This document shows, piece by piece, positions 1 to 8,209 of a stretch of DNA of 64,000 bases. The notes under the pieces were generated by a model. That model did no database searches. It worked only from the letters and a program-made list of their open reading frames with translations, and was not told the origin of the DNA. The stretch covers positions 1 to 64,000 of the forward strand of contig JBMOPO010000033.1 of NCBI GenBank assembly GCA_049325095.1. The letters run 5' to 3'. A program made the translations under genes and the position numbers. This DNA comes from JAGPUQ01 sp049325095. Its GTDB lineage: Bacteria > Pseudomonadota > Gammaproteobacteria > Pseudomonadales > Porticoccaceae. Each line of letters opens with the position of its first letter. The first letter of the stretch is position 1.

Positions 1-64
1 CCGGCAGGAAGGGCCGCGCAGGCTGACCGATCCAAGGTCAGCCTGCGCTCAATCACACCGTCAG

Positions 65-121
65 GGGGGTCAATTTTACTTCGGCGACAGGAGCGTAAAG
101 GGGGTCAATTTTCAGTCGGCG
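65..121. repeat. two 22-base direct repeats, possible insertion-sequence end
   Basis: Two copies of GGGGGTCAATTTT followed by a 3-4 base variable stretch and TCGGCG lie at 65-86 and 100-121, 35 bases apart. Closely spaced terminal repeats with a GGGTCAATTTT core resemble the ends of IS21-type elements, but no transposase is present, so this is a low-confidence family guess. A short open frame (121-210) runs on from the second copy to a stop and may be the tail of a lost gene. Bases 211-259 hold only the leader of the toxin-antitoxin pair. Confidence 0.35.
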
Positions 122-259
122 TTGACAACACCATCCGCACCGTCATCTTCCTGATCGCCGGCAAACTCGACTTCGGCGCCGTCAACCCTCATGCCCAGCA
201 ACCCACTTGAAATTCAACAGAGCCTTTTTTTATGTGCTCAATAATGGAGGTGATGAATT

Positions 260-448
260 ATGAGTACTGCTAAGGAAAAGGTAAAAGCGCTTCTGGAACA
301 ACTTCCTGACGATTGCTCATTGGAAGATATTCAGTATCACCTATACGTTGTGGAGAAAATCCAAAGGGGAATCGAACGCGCCGAGAAGGAAGGCGCGCTT
401 AGCCAGGATGAGGTCGAAAGGAAACTCGGTAAATGGATCTCGAAGTAA
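260..448 (+). CDS. antitoxin of a ParE-type toxin-antitoxin pair
   Basis: A 62-residue charged, mostly helical protein directly upstream of a ParE/RelE-type toxin, which it overlaps by 16 bases. That layout is typical of type II toxin-antitoxin operons, where the antitoxin is made first, binds the toxin and represses the shared promoter. The start is supported by a strong GGAGGTGA ribosome site at 246-253. I see no clear ribbon-helix-helix or SpoVT fold, so the antitoxin family is open. Base composition is visibly AT-richer than the surrounding chromosome, a sign of recent transfer. Confidence 0.7.
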   Translation: MSTAKEKVKALLEQLPDDCSLEDIQYHLYVVEKIQRGIERAEKEGALSQDEVERKLGKWISK

Positions 449-747
449 TGTGGTCACCAGAGGCAACCGAGGACCTTGAAGCCATTGCCGAATATATTGC
501 ACGGGATTCTGAGTATTACGCTCGGGCAGTTGTCACCAAAATATTGTCGGTTTCTCGGAGTACCGGTGAGTTTCCATTGATAGGCCGCATCGTCCCAGAA
601 ATCGATGATGAGCATATTCGAGAGCGATTTATTTACAGCTATCGACTAGTGTATCGGATTGAATCCATGAGAATTCTGATTGTGGCAGTGATACATGGGA
701 AACGATTGCTTGAGACTATCGCGGAACGGTTCGAAGACAGCACATAA
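433..747 (+). CDS. ParE/RelE-superfamily toxin
   Basis: A 104-residue protein with the features of the ParE branch: an N-terminal SPEATEDLEAIAEYIARDS segment, a central GEFPLIGRIVPE turn and a C-terminal RLVYRIESMRILIVAVIHGKR strand pair. ParE toxins poison DNA gyrase, RelE relatives cleave mRNA on the ribosome; the helical N-terminus favours ParE. It overlaps the antitoxin by 16 bases, implying coupled translation. The frame is intact with no stop or shift, so the pair may be functional. AT-rich codon use matches the antitoxin and differs from the host genes that follow. Confidence 0.8.
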   Translation: MDLEVMWSPEATEDLEAIAEYIARDSEYYARAVVTKILSVSRSTGEFPLIGRIVPEIDDEHIRERFIYSYRLVYRIESMRILIVAVIHGKRLLETIAERFEDST

Positions 748-767
748 TCGGGTAAGGCCCACCCCAC

Positions 768-1775
768 TCAACACGACGATTCCACCTGATCGGCCTGCGC
801 CAGCAGGCCGAATATCCCCCCGGTATGGATGAACACCAGGTCCGACACGCCGGCGAAGCGGCCGGCGCGGATTTCCTCGGTCAACCCGTGGAAGGCCTTA
901 CCGCTGTACACCGGGTCGAGAATCAGCCCCTCGCGCCGGGCCAGGTGGCGGATGGTGGCGAAGACCTCCGCGCCGGCGCGGCCGTAGCCCGGGCCGATAT
1001 GGCGGTCGTTGACTTCGATCGCCAGGTGCTCGACGTCGAGGGGCGGGCGGTAGCGCGCGGCCCAGTCGCGCAGGTCGGCGCGGACCTTGGTGTGGAAATA
1101 GGCGGCATCGTCGCACACCGCCATGCCGATCACCGGGCAGCCGAGCCCGTGGAGGGCGGCGCCGGCGGTGAGGCCGGCCTGGGTGCCGCCGGAACCGGTG
1201 GCGTGGACGATGGCCCCGGGGCGGATGCCCGCGGCGGCGAAGTCATCGGCCAGCTCGGCCGCGCAGCCGATATAGCCCCAGACGCCGGTGCCGTCGCTGG
1301 CGCCGACCGGAATGGCCCAGGGCCGTGCGCCCTGTTGCTGATAACGCTCGCACCAGGTGTCGTAGAGCTCCTGGAGGTGGGCCTGGTAGTAGGACTTGCT
1401 GTAGCGCGACACCGCCGCCCCGGCGAGCAGGTCGAGAAACAGATTGCCCTGGGTGGGCGGCGAATCGCCCTCCTCGCGCAGCAGCAGGTGCACCCGCAGC
1501 CCCAGGCGGGCGCCGAGGATGGCGGTGGCGCGGCAGTGGTTGGATTGCAGGCCGCCGGCGGTGATCAGGGTGTCCGCCCCCGCGACCAGGGCCCGGGCCA
1601 GGGTGAATTCCAGCTTGCGGACCTTGTTGCCGGTGAGCGCGCAGCCGGTGAGGTCGTCGCGCTTGACCCAGATCCGCGGCCCGCCGAGTTCGGCGCTGAT
1701 CCGGTCCAGGGGTTCGAGCGGGGTGGGCAGGCGCGCCAGCGACAAGCGCTCGGGAAACACCACGGCCGGCGCCAC
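768..1775 (-). CDS. dcyD: D-cysteine desulfhydrase / ACC deaminase-family PLP enzyme
   Basis: A 335-residue fold-type II pyridoxal-phosphate enzyme. The N-terminal WVKRDDLTG and GNKVRKLEF motifs (about residues 36-55) carry the lysine expected to hold PLP, and GGLQSNHCRA and ATGSGGTQAGL are the substrate- and phosphate-binding loops. The family splits D-cysteine to pyruvate, sulfide and ammonia; ACC deaminases are close relatives, and the motifs alone do not fully separate the two. It begins 11 bases after yajC on the same strand and is probably the last gene of that transcript, a position not usual for dcyD. Confidence 0.75.
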   Translation of the reverse strand: MAPAVVFPERLSLARLPTPLEPLDRISAELGGPRIWVKRDDLTGCALTGNKVRKLEFTLARALVAGADTLITAGGLQSNHCRATAILGARLGLRVHLLLREEGDSPPTQGNLFLDLLAGAAVSRYSKSYYQAHLQELYDTWCERYQQQGARPWAIPVGASDGTGVWGYIGCAAELADDFAAAGIRPGAIVHATGSGGTQAGLTAGAALHGLGCPVIGMAVCDDAAYFHTKVRADLRDWAARYRPPLDVEHLAIEVNDRHIGPGYGRAGAEVFATIRHLARREGLILDPVYSGKAFHGLTEEIRAGRFAGVSDLVFIHTGGIFGLLAQADQVESSC

Positions 1776-1786
1776 CGCCCGGGTCC

Positions 1787-2116
1787 TCAGATGGCCTTGA
1801 GGGTTCCCTTGGGCAACACCGCGTGCACGGCGTCGCGCTGCAACTTCAGCTCGATCTTGTCGGAGACTTCGAGCACCACATAATTGCCCTCAATCCGGCT
1901 GATGCGCCCCAGGATGCCGGCGGTGGTGACCACCTCGTCGCCCTTGCCGAGATTGGCCACCAGCCTGGCGTGCTCCTTGCGCCGCTTTTGCTGGGGCCGG
2001 ATGACCACCAGGTACATGAACACGAACAGCCCGCCGAACAACAGCAGGGTGAACAGCGGATTGGCCTCCCCGGCGGGTGCGGACTGGGCCCAGGCGGACG
2101 GAATGAACAGCGACAT
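1787..2116 (-). CDS. yajC: Sec translocon accessory subunit YajC
   Basis: A 109-residue inner-membrane protein. One transmembrane helix at about residues 20-43 (LFTLLLFGGLFVFMYLVVI) is followed by the family hallmark RPQQKRRKEHARLV and a cytoplasmic KGDEVVTTAGILGRI beta domain. YajC associates with SecDF and YidC at the protein translocase. It is normally in a tgt-yajC-secD-secF cluster; here it is between bcp and dcyD, with neither secD nor tgt next to it, so the gene has been relocated or the cluster split. Confidence 0.93.
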   Translation of the reverse strand: MSLFIPSAWAQSAPAGEANPLFTLLLFGGLFVFMYLVVIRPQQKRRKEHARLVANLGKGDEVVTTAGILGRISRIEGNYVVLEVSDKIELKLQRDAVHAVLPKGTLKAI

Positions 2117-2149
2117 GCAGCGACCTCTTCGGTGGGTTTGCCCGCCCGG

Positions 2150-2626
2150 TCAGACGGGATGTTGGCGCAACCAGGCGAGCACTTCCTGGTGATGGGTTTT
2201 GGTGTTGACCTTGTCCATTACCTGGCGCAGGCGTCCGTCGCGGCCGATGATGAAGGTGGTGCGGAGGATCCCCAGGAATTCCCGACCCATGAATTTCTTG
2301 GGTCCCCAGGCGCCGTAGCGTTCGGCCACTTGGTGGTCCTCATCCGACAACAGGTCGAACGCGAGGCCGTCGCGCTCGGCGAACTTCGCCAGCCGGGCCA
2401 CCGGATCCGGGCTGATGCCGAGCACCACCGCATCCAACTCCGCAAAGTCCTGCCGGCTGTCGCGCAGCCCACAGGCCTGGACGGTGCAACCCGGCGTCAT
2501 CGCCTTGGGGTAGAAATACAGCACCACCGGATGGCGGTCGCGGAACGCCCGCAGCGAGACCATTTCGCCGCGCTGATTGGGCAAGGTGAATGCCGGGGCC
2601 AGATTGCCGATCCTGGGAAACGCCAC
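2150..2626 (-). CDS. bcp: thioredoxin-dependent thiol peroxidase (bacterioferritin comigratory protein)
   Basis: A 158-residue peroxiredoxin of the Bcp/PrxQ class that reduces hydrogen and organic peroxides with thioredoxin. The peroxidatic Cys47 and resolving Cys52 are in TPGCTVQACGLRD, the five-residue spacing of atypical two-Cys Bcp enzymes. I chose a GTG start at 2626 because GGAGGAG lies six bases upstream and the protein then begins with the usual short lead before APAFTLPNQ. The frame stays open far upstream through mdh, but that stretch has no peroxiredoxin similarity. It lies between mdh and yajC, with 32-33 base gaps. Confidence 0.93.
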   Translation of the reverse strand: MAFPRIGNLAPAFTLPNQRGEMVSLRAFRDRHPVVLYFYPKAMTPGCTVQACGLRDSRQDFAELDAVVLGISPDPVARLAKFAERDGLAFDLLSDEDHQVAERYGAWGPKKFMGREFLGILRTTFIIGRDGRLRQVMDKVNTKTHHQEVLAWLRQHPV

Positions 2627-2658
2627 AGTGATCTCCTCCGCTGCGTCGGGCCGTCCGC

Positions 2659-3639
2659 TCAGGGCAACAGATGGCGGACGGCGTCGCGCTCCTCGCCGAG
2701 CTCGGCTTCGGTGAGGGCCATCTTCTGTCTCGAGAAATCGTTGATCTCCAGCCCCTGGACGATGCGCCAGTCGCCACCCTCGCAGATGCAGGGAAACGAG
2801 TAGATCAGCCCTTCGGCGATGCCGTAGCTGCCGTCGCTGTAGACGCCCATGCTCACCCAGTCGCCGGCAGGAGTGCCCAGCGCCCAGGAGCGCATGTGCG
2901 ACAGGGCCGCGTTGGCGGCCGAGGCGGCACTGGAGGCGCCGCGCGCCTTGATCACCGCGGCCCCGCGCTGCTGGACCAGGGGGATCAGTTCGTTTTCGAA
3001 CCACTGCCGGTCCACCCGCTCCAGCGCCGGACGGCCCTGCACCAGGGCGTGGTGGATGTCCGGGTACTGGGTCGCCGAATGGTTGCCCCAGATGATCACC
3101 CGGCGCAGATCGTCGACGGTGGTCCCGGTCTTGACCGCCAACTGGGTCAGCGTCCGGTTGTGGTCGAGCCGGGTCATGGCGGTGAACCGGCGCGGGTCGA
3201 GATCGGGCGCATTGCGCTGGGCGATCAGCGCATTGGTATTGGCCGGATTGCCGACCACCAGCACCCGGACGGCGCGGCTCGCGCAATCGTTGATCGCCCG
3301 GCCCTGCACGGAAAAGATGTTGGCATTGGCCTCCAGCAGGTCCTTGCGCTCCATGCCGGGACCGCGCGGCCGGGCGCCGACCAGCAGCGCATAGTCGGCA
3401 TCGCGAAAGGCGACATTGGGGTCGTCGGTCTGGACGATGCCGCGAAGCAGCGGAAAGGCGCAGTCGTCGAGCTCCATCGCGACACCGGCCAGGGCGGACA
3501 GCGCCGGGGTGATCTCGAGCAATTGCAGAATCACCGGTTGATCCGGCCCGAGCATCTCCCCGGCGGCGATGCGAAACAGCAGCGAGTAGCTGATCTGTCC
3601 AGCCGCCCCGGTAACAGCGACGCGAACGGGTGCTTTCAC
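2659..3639 (-). CDS. mdh: malate dehydrogenase
   Basis: A 326-residue NAD-dependent malate dehydrogenase of the type 2 (cytosolic-like) family, interconverting malate and oxaloacetate in the TCA cycle. The nucleotide loop is GAAGQISYSLLF, the substrate loop includes RGPGMERKDLLEAN, and the catalytic pair is in TRLDHNRT and the histidine of IWGNHSATQYP. I chose GTG at 3639, eight bases after GGAG, over an ATG 54 bases upstream whose extra residues are not conserved. It is the first gene of the mdh-bcp-yajC-dcyD run; a 77-base gap separates it from dut. Confidence 0.95.
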   Translation of the reverse strand: MKAPVRVAVTGAAGQISYSLLFRIAAGEMLGPDQPVILQLLEITPALSALAGVAMELDDCAFPLLRGIVQTDDPNVAFRDADYALLVGARPRGPGMERKDLLEANANIFSVQGRAINDCASRAVRVLVVGNPANTNALIAQRNAPDLDPRRFTAMTRLDHNRTLTQLAVKTGTTVDDLRRVIIWGNHSATQYPDIHHALVQGRPALERVDRQWFENELIPLVQQRGAAVIKARGASSAASAANAALSHMRSWALGTPAGDWVSMGVYSDGSYGIAEGLIYSFPCICEGGDWRIVQGLEINDFSRQKMALTEAELGEERDAVRHLLP

Positions 3640-3716
3640 GAGAGGGTTCTCCGTTTTGGTGGGTTGGGGGGACGCGGGTCGGAAGGCCGCCAATTATACG
3701 GATCGGGCCCCCGATT

Positions 3717-4343
3717 TCATCCGTCGCGGTCGTAGCAGGCAGCCAGCGCGGCATACAGGCGGACCGCGAAGTCCGCACTCTCGGGATCGAGCTCGGCGCT
3801 GAGCGCGGCCAGCCACTCGTTGTCCTCGCGGCCGCGCCAGCATTTGCGGTACAGACCCTGCTGATAGCCGCGATCCTGGCGGAAGCGATTGAGCACGTTC
3901 TTGCCGACGTAACCGCGATACAGGCCGTCGAAGTCCAGTCCGGCCGCGCCCAGCAGGCGCGCAAAGCCCGGGAGATCGAAATCGCGCCGCACCAGGGTGT
4001 GGGCCGCAAACTGCTCGACCGCATCGCGAAAGGCCTCGGCGCCACTTCCCGGCGGCGGCTCCGCCAGGGCGGAGGCCAGAACCCCGGCGATGCGTGCCGC
4101 CGGCACCTCCCCGGCGAGCAGCGCGCTGAGACCGAAATGCCAGATGTCCACCAGCTCCAGGCGCACCTGCTCCGGGTCCGGCGCCTGTCGCTTCCACCAC
4201 TTCCAGCCGTGGTGATCGAGCAGTTCGGCGCACTCCACCCAGATCGCGCGATACCAGGGGTAGCCCTGTCCGCGCCACTGCGGGTGCACCTGGGTATTGA
4301 CCTGGTCCTGCAGGGCGAGCATGACCGCTATGCGTTGCTCCAC
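3717..4343 (-). CDS. dut: dimeric-type dUTP diphosphatase
   Basis: A 208-residue all-alpha dUTPase (dUTPase_2 family), unrelated in fold to the trimeric enzyme. Magnesium-binding motifs are ECAELLDHHGWKWWK (about residues 38-52) and LELVDIWHF; the C-terminal YVGKNVLNRFRQDRGYQ segment is the family signature. It hydrolyses dUTP to dUMP and pyrophosphate, limiting uracil in DNA and feeding dTMP synthesis. It begins 10 bases after tatD, so it may share a transcript with the tmk-holB block, which also serves dTMP supply and replication. Confidence 0.88.
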   Translation of the reverse strand: MEQRIAVMLALQDQVNTQVHPQWRGQGYPWYRAIWVECAELLDHHGWKWWKRQAPDPEQVRLELVDIWHFGLSALLAGEVPAARIAGVLASALAEPPPGSGAEAFRDAVEQFAAHTLVRRDFDLPGFARLLGAAGLDFDGLYRGYVGKNVLNRFRQDRGYQQGLYRKCWRGREDNEWLAALSAELDPESADFAVRLYAALAACYDRDG

Positions 4344-4353
4344 CGGTTACTCC

Positions 4354-5139
4354 TCAGTCGGGCACCGCGACTCCGAACAGGCGCGAGAAATTCGCCGCCA
4401 CCAACTCCTGGAAGTCGCTTTCATCCAGGCCGCGCAAGCCCGCCAGGCAGCGGGCCACTTCCGCGACATACTGGGGCCGGTTGGTCTTGCCGCGATAGGG
4501 CACGGGCGCCAGCCAGGGCGCATCGGTCTCCACCAGCAGGCGGTCCAGGGGCACCCGGGCGGCGACCTCGCGCAATGCGCCCGCGTTGCGAAAGGTCAGG
4601 ATGCCCGAAAACGAGATGTAGAAACCGAGTTCCAGACCGGCCTCGGCGAGTTCCCAGTCTTCGGTGAAGCAGTGCAGCACGCCGCCGATCCCGGGATCGA
4701 CCTCCTCGCGAAGCAGCTCCAGCGTCTCGGCCCGGGCATCCCGGGTGTGGACCACCAGCGGCTTGCGCAGGCGCCGGGCCACCCGCGCGTGGATGCGGAA
4801 GCTTTCCCGCTGCCAGTCGAGGTTGGCGCGGTCGTAGTGGCAGTCGATGCCGGTCTCGCCGATCGCCACCACCCGGGGATGGCCACCCAACTCCAGCAAC
4901 TGGCGCTCGTCCGGCAGCGCCGTGGGCCGCTCCTGCAGCGGGTGGACGCCGACGCTGGCATGGACATCGGGATGGCGTACCGCCAGGCGGATCATCTCCC
5001 GCGAGGATTCGAGATCGATTCCCACCGCGAGCAGGGCACCGAGCCCCGCCGCCCGAGCCTCATCCAGCAGGGCCTCGAGGGATCCGCCGTAAGCGGACAG
5101 ATCGAGCCGGTCCGGATGGCAGTGGGAGTCGATCAGCAT
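4354..5139 (-). CDS. ycfH: TatD-family metal-dependent deoxyribonuclease (YcfH)
   Basis: A 261-residue TIM-barrel hydrolase. Metal ligands appear in order: SHCHPDRLDL at the N-terminus, GETGIDCHYD, VVHTRDA, VLHCFTED and VETDAPWLAP. The gene follows pilZ by eight bases at the end of the pabC-mltG-tmk-holB-pilZ run, the place YcfH occupies in many gammaproteobacteria. TatD proteins act as 3'-5' exonucleases or AP-type nucleases; the precise physiological role of the YcfH branch is not settled. Confidence 0.9.
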   Translation of the reverse strand: MLIDSHCHPDRLDLSAYGGSLEALLDEARAAGLGALLAVGIDLESSREMIRLAVRHPDVHASVGVHPLQERPTALPDERQLLELGGHPRVVAIGETGIDCHYDRANLDWQRESFRIHARVARRLRKPLVVHTRDARAETLELLREEVDPGIGGVLHCFTEDWELAEAGLELGFYISFSGILTFRNAGALREVAARVPLDRLLVETDAPWLAPVPYRGKTNRPQYVAEVARCLAGLRGLDESDFQELVAANFSRLFGVAVPD

Positions 5140-5147
5140 GGCGCTGA

Positions 5148-5498
5148 TCAGAGCGTGTAGTTGAAGCGATCGGCGTTGACCATGCCGGCGAGGTGATTCT
5201 CGAGTTTGGCCGCCACCTCCGCGTATTCCGCGCCCAGCCGGATGCCGATCCCCTGGGGCCGCGAACTGCCCCCGGCCGGGTTGATCCAGACGACATCTCC
5301 GGTCAAGGGGATCTTCTCGGGTTCATCCATCAGATCGAGCAGGACGAACACCTGATCGCCAAGGCTGTACTCCTTGTGGGTCCGCACGAACAGGCCGCCG
5401 TGCTCGATGAACGGCATGAAGCTCCCGTAGATTTCGTGCACGTCCTTGAGGCTGAGGTTGAGAATTCCGTTGCGCAGACTGCCGCCTGGGGTACGCAT
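5148..5498 (-). CDS. pilZ: PilZ-domain protein, type IV pilus-associated
   Basis: A 116-residue single-domain PilZ protein with the core HGGLFVRTHKEYSLGDQVFVLL and a GDVVWINP strand. The N-terminal RxxxR that binds cyclic di-GMP in other PilZ domains is missing, as in the founding PilZ of Pseudomonas, which works through protein partners (PilB/FimX) in pilus assembly. Its place directly after holB matches the conserved holB-pilZ-tatD order. The 98-base gap before holB holds only a GC-rich hairpin-prone stretch. Confidence 0.88.
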   Translation of the reverse strand: MRTPGGSLRNGILNLSLKDVHEIYGSFMPFIEHGGLFVRTHKEYSLGDQVFVLLDLMDEPEKIPLTGDVVWINPAGGSSRPQGIGIRLGAEYAEVAAKLENHLAGMVNADRFNYTL

Positions 5499-5596
5499 GA
5501 TTTCACGCTCGCGGATTCATCGCTGTCACATCCGGATCGGCCCGCCCCGCCGCCGGGGGCGCCCGGAGCCCGGAGCCTACCACAGTGTCGGCTCCG

Positions 5597-6550
5597 TCAA
5601 CCACTGGCGCCGGCGGTACCGGCAGCCCGCCGCCAGGACTGCCACAGCCGGTCCCAGACGAGTTCCGCGTTGAGGTTGGTGTTGGCCGCCCGGTCGCGGC
5701 GCGCCCTGACCAATTCGTCGAAGCAGCGCAGCGCCGCCAGCCGCGGCGGGCGACGCGCCCCCGCCTCCGCCCGGGCCGCGTCGCGCAGCAAATTGGCCAG
5801 GGATTCCGCGGCCAACTCCCAGTCGAGGCGGGCGGCCTCCGGCGCGGCGTCGGCCGGGGTCAGCTCGCCGCAGGCGACCGCGGCGGCCAGCTCGCGCAGG
5901 CGCGCGCGCTGGGCGGCAGACTCGGCTTCGGCGAGCTGCAGGGCGTGCAACGGCCGGCCGCCGGCCTCCCGCAGCAGGTCGGCCGGATCCTCGCCGTGCG
6001 GCAGTCGCGCCCGCAGCCAGTCGAGACCGACCTGAAAGCCCGGCTCGGAAAACCGGATCGCCCGGCAGCGGCTGCGCACCGTCGCCGGCAGGTGGCTGGG
6101 CTGGTGCGCGACCAGCAGCAGCAGGGTTTGCTCTCCCGGCTCCTCCAGCGTCTTGAGCAGGGCGTTGGCCGCGGGATTGTTGAGCGCTTCGGCCGGCTCG
6201 ATCAGGATCACCCGCCAGCCGGCCTGATGGGGGCGCGCGGCGCAAAAATCCCGCAGCGCGCGGATCGCGTCGATGCGAATCGCCTTGCCCGGCTCCGCGG
6301 GCCGCACCGCGACCAGATCCGGATGGCTCCCGGCCGCCACCAGCCGGCAGTGACGGCAGGTGCCGCAGGGCGCGGCCTCCCCCGCCGCGCAAAGCACCAG
6401 GGCGGCGAACCGGGTCGCGAACGCCAGCTTGCCGGTGCCGGAGGGTCCGGCCAGCAAGAGCGCGTGCGGCAGCCGGCCCGCGGCCCGCTGTACCAGCAGA
6501 TCCGCCCACTGGGCCGCCTGCCAGGGCAGGGGTATGGATTCAGCGTCCAT
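5597..6550 (-). CDS. holB: DNA polymerase III delta-prime subunit
   Basis: A 317-residue clamp-loader subunit. The P-loop region reads AGPSGTGKLAF; a four-cysteine zinc site is at about residues 54-68 (CAAGEAAPCGTCRHC); NALLKTLEEP and the SRC arginine-finger motif follow. Delta-prime has a P-loop that does not hydrolyse ATP and acts as the stator of the tau/gamma complex. It overlaps the end of tmk by 11 bases, the usual tmk-holB arrangement, implying coupled translation. Confidence 0.93.
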   Translation of the reverse strand: MDAESIPLPWQAAQWADLLVQRAAGRLPHALLLAGPSGTGKLAFATRFAALVLCAAGEAAPCGTCRHCRLVAAGSHPDLVAVRPAEPGKAIRIDAIRALRDFCAARPHQAGWRVILIEPAEALNNPAANALLKTLEEPGEQTLLLLVAHQPSHLPATVRSRCRAIRFSEPGFQVGLDWLRARLPHGEDPADLLREAGGRPLHALQLAEAESAAQRARLRELAAAVACGELTPADAAPEAARLDWELAAESLANLLRDAARAEAGARRPPRLAALRCFDELVRARRDRAANTNLNAELVWDRLWQSWRRAAGTAGASG

Positions 6551-7169
6551 CGGCTTCCAGCAGGCTGCGCAACTGCGCGACGATGGCCGCGCCGACCCGG
6601 TCCGGGGTCTGGCTGGCGTCGATCCAGCGACAGCGCCCGGGGTCGGCGAGCGCCCGGGCCCGATAGACCTCGCGCACGCGGCCGTAGAACTCGCGCCGCT
6701 CGCGCTCGAAGCGATCCAGTGCGCGGCCCCGGATGCGGGCCAGCCCCAGTTCGGGGTCCAGGTCCAGCACCAGGGTCAGATCGGGCCGCAGATCGCCCTG
6801 CACCAGCCGCTCCAGGGTCGCCACCGGGCCGTCGCCCAGTTGCCGGCCGCCGCCCTGGTAGGCGTAGCTGGCATCGGTGAAGCGGTCGCAGACCACCCAG
6901 GTCCCGGCGGCCAGTGCCGGGCGGATCACCTGGGCCAAATGCTGGGCACGCGCCGCGAAGATCAGCAGCAGTTCGGCCAGCGGATCCATCGCCGGCACGC
7001 CGTCGCCGAGCAGCAGCGCGCGCACCGCCTCGCCCAGCTCGGTGCCGCCCGGCTCCCTGGTGACCAGATGGGGAATGCCGCGCGCGCGGAGAAAATCGGC
7101 GATCGTGGCGAGATTGGTGCTCTTCCCCACCCCCTCGCCGCCCTCCAGCGTGATGAAACGGGCCTTCAC
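6540..7169 (-). CDS. tmk: thymidylate kinase
   Basis: A 209-residue dTMP kinase making dTDP. The P-loop is GGEGVGKST (residues 10-18), the DR(Y/F) motif is CDRFTDASYAYQGGGR, and a lid arginine cluster follows in RGRALDRFERE. It overlaps mltG by four bases (ATGA) and holB by 11 bases, so the three genes are likely translated as a coupled unit. Confidence 0.95.
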   Translation of the reverse strand: MKARFITLEGGEGVGKSTNLATIADFLRARGIPHLVTREPGGTELGEAVRALLLGDGVPAMDPLAELLLIFAARAQHLAQVIRPALAAGTWVVCDRFTDASYAYQGGGRQLGDGPVATLERLVQGDLRPDLTLVLDLDPELGLARIRGRALDRFERERREFYGRVREVYRARALADPGRCRWIDASQTPDRVGAAIVAQLRSLLEADGR

Positions 7170-8209
7170 GGCGCGCCCGCACCCGGCTGGGGGGAAGAAC
7201 GGTAGTCCGGGCGGCGTTGCAACTGGTAGCGGCGCACGGCGCGCAGATGTTGCTCCAGGGTCGCGCTGAATTCGTGACTGCCATCGCCGCGGGCGACGAA
7301 ATACAGCGCATCTCCCGCCGCCGGCATCAGCGCCGCGCGCAATGCATCGTCCCCGGGGTTGGCGATGGGGGTGGGGGGCAGTCGGTCGATCACATAGGTA
7401 TTGTAGTCATTCCGCTCGCGCAGATGCTCGCGCGTCAAATTGCCCTGGTAGCGATCGCCCAGCCCGTAGATGACCGAGGGATCGGTCTCCAGGCGCATGC
7501 CCGACTGCAGGCGTCGCACGAATACGCCGGCGATCTGCGGCCGCTCGGCCGCCAGCCCGGTTTCCCGTTCGACCAGCGAGGCCAGGATCAGCGCTTCGTA
7601 GGGTTCCGCATAGGGCAACCCCGCGGCCCGCTGCCGCCACAGCGCCGCCAGGATCTCGGTCTGGCGGCGATGGGCCCGGGCCAGCAGGTCGCGATCGCTG
7701 TCTCCGGCGACGAAGGAATAGGTGTTGGGGGAGAACCAGCCCTCCGGATTGGCCTGCGCGATGCCCAGCTCCCCGGCGAGCCGGGCCGCCGACCACTCCC
7801 GGGACACCGCCCGCAGGCGTAGCTCACCGGCCAGCGCCTGGCGCCACTGGGCCAGGGTCCAGCCCTCGGGAAAGGTGATGCGGTAGCGGATCACGTCTCC
7901 CCGTTCGAGCCGGCCGAGCAGGTCCAGCACCGATTGGCCGGGGATCAGCCGGTATTCGCCGGCATGGATCCGCGCCCGCCCGCTCCACCGAACGTAGATC
8001 CGCAGCGGCAGGCTGTGGCGCAGGTATCCGCTTGCGCGGAGCTTCTCCGCTACCCGGGAGACCGTCTCGCCGCGCTCGACCACCAGCACCGCGGCATCGG
8101 CGTCGACCCGCAGGGGGGCACGCAACTGCCCGTACAGCCAGGCGGCCGCGGCCGCCGAGGTCAGCGCCGCGGCCAGCGCGGCGCCCGTCAGGAGGCGAAG
8201 CAGGGCCAT
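7166..8209 (-). CDS. mltG: endolytic murein transglycosylase MltG
   Basis: A 347-residue YceG-family lytic transglycosylase that cleaves nascent peptidoglycan strands. An N-terminal membrane anchor (about residues 8-25) is followed by a LysM-like segment and a catalytic domain with the glutamate of LASLVERETG, then TDPSVIYGLGD and the NDYNTYVIDRLPPTPIANPG block. I chose the ATG at 8209, which starts directly at the membrane helix; the reading frame extends 35 codons further up inside pabC without similarity. It overlaps pabC by 22 bases and tmk by four. Confidence 0.93.
   Translation of the reverse strand: MALLRLLTGAALAAALTSAAAAAWLYGQLRAPLRVDADAAVLVVERGETVSRVAEKLRASGYLRHSLPLRIYVRWSGRARIHAGEYRLIPGQSVLDLLGRLERGDVIRYRITFPEGWTLAQWRQALAGELRLRAVSREWSAARLAGELGIAQANPEGWFSPNTYSFVAGDSDRDLLARAHRRQTEILAALWRQRAAGLPYAEPYEALILASLVERETGLAAERPQIAGVFVRRLQSGMRLETDPSVIYGLGDRYQGNLTREHLRERNDYNTYVIDRLPPTPIANPGDDALRAALMPAAGDALYFVARGDGSHEFSATLEQHLRAVRRYQLQRRPDYRSSPQPGAGAP

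Noticed and set aside
2150..4045. A 631-codon frame that looks like a fusion ending in Bcp
   Set aside because: The upstream part lies opposite or out of frame to mdh and dut, which are clear genes; Bcp has its own GTG start and ribosome site at 2626.
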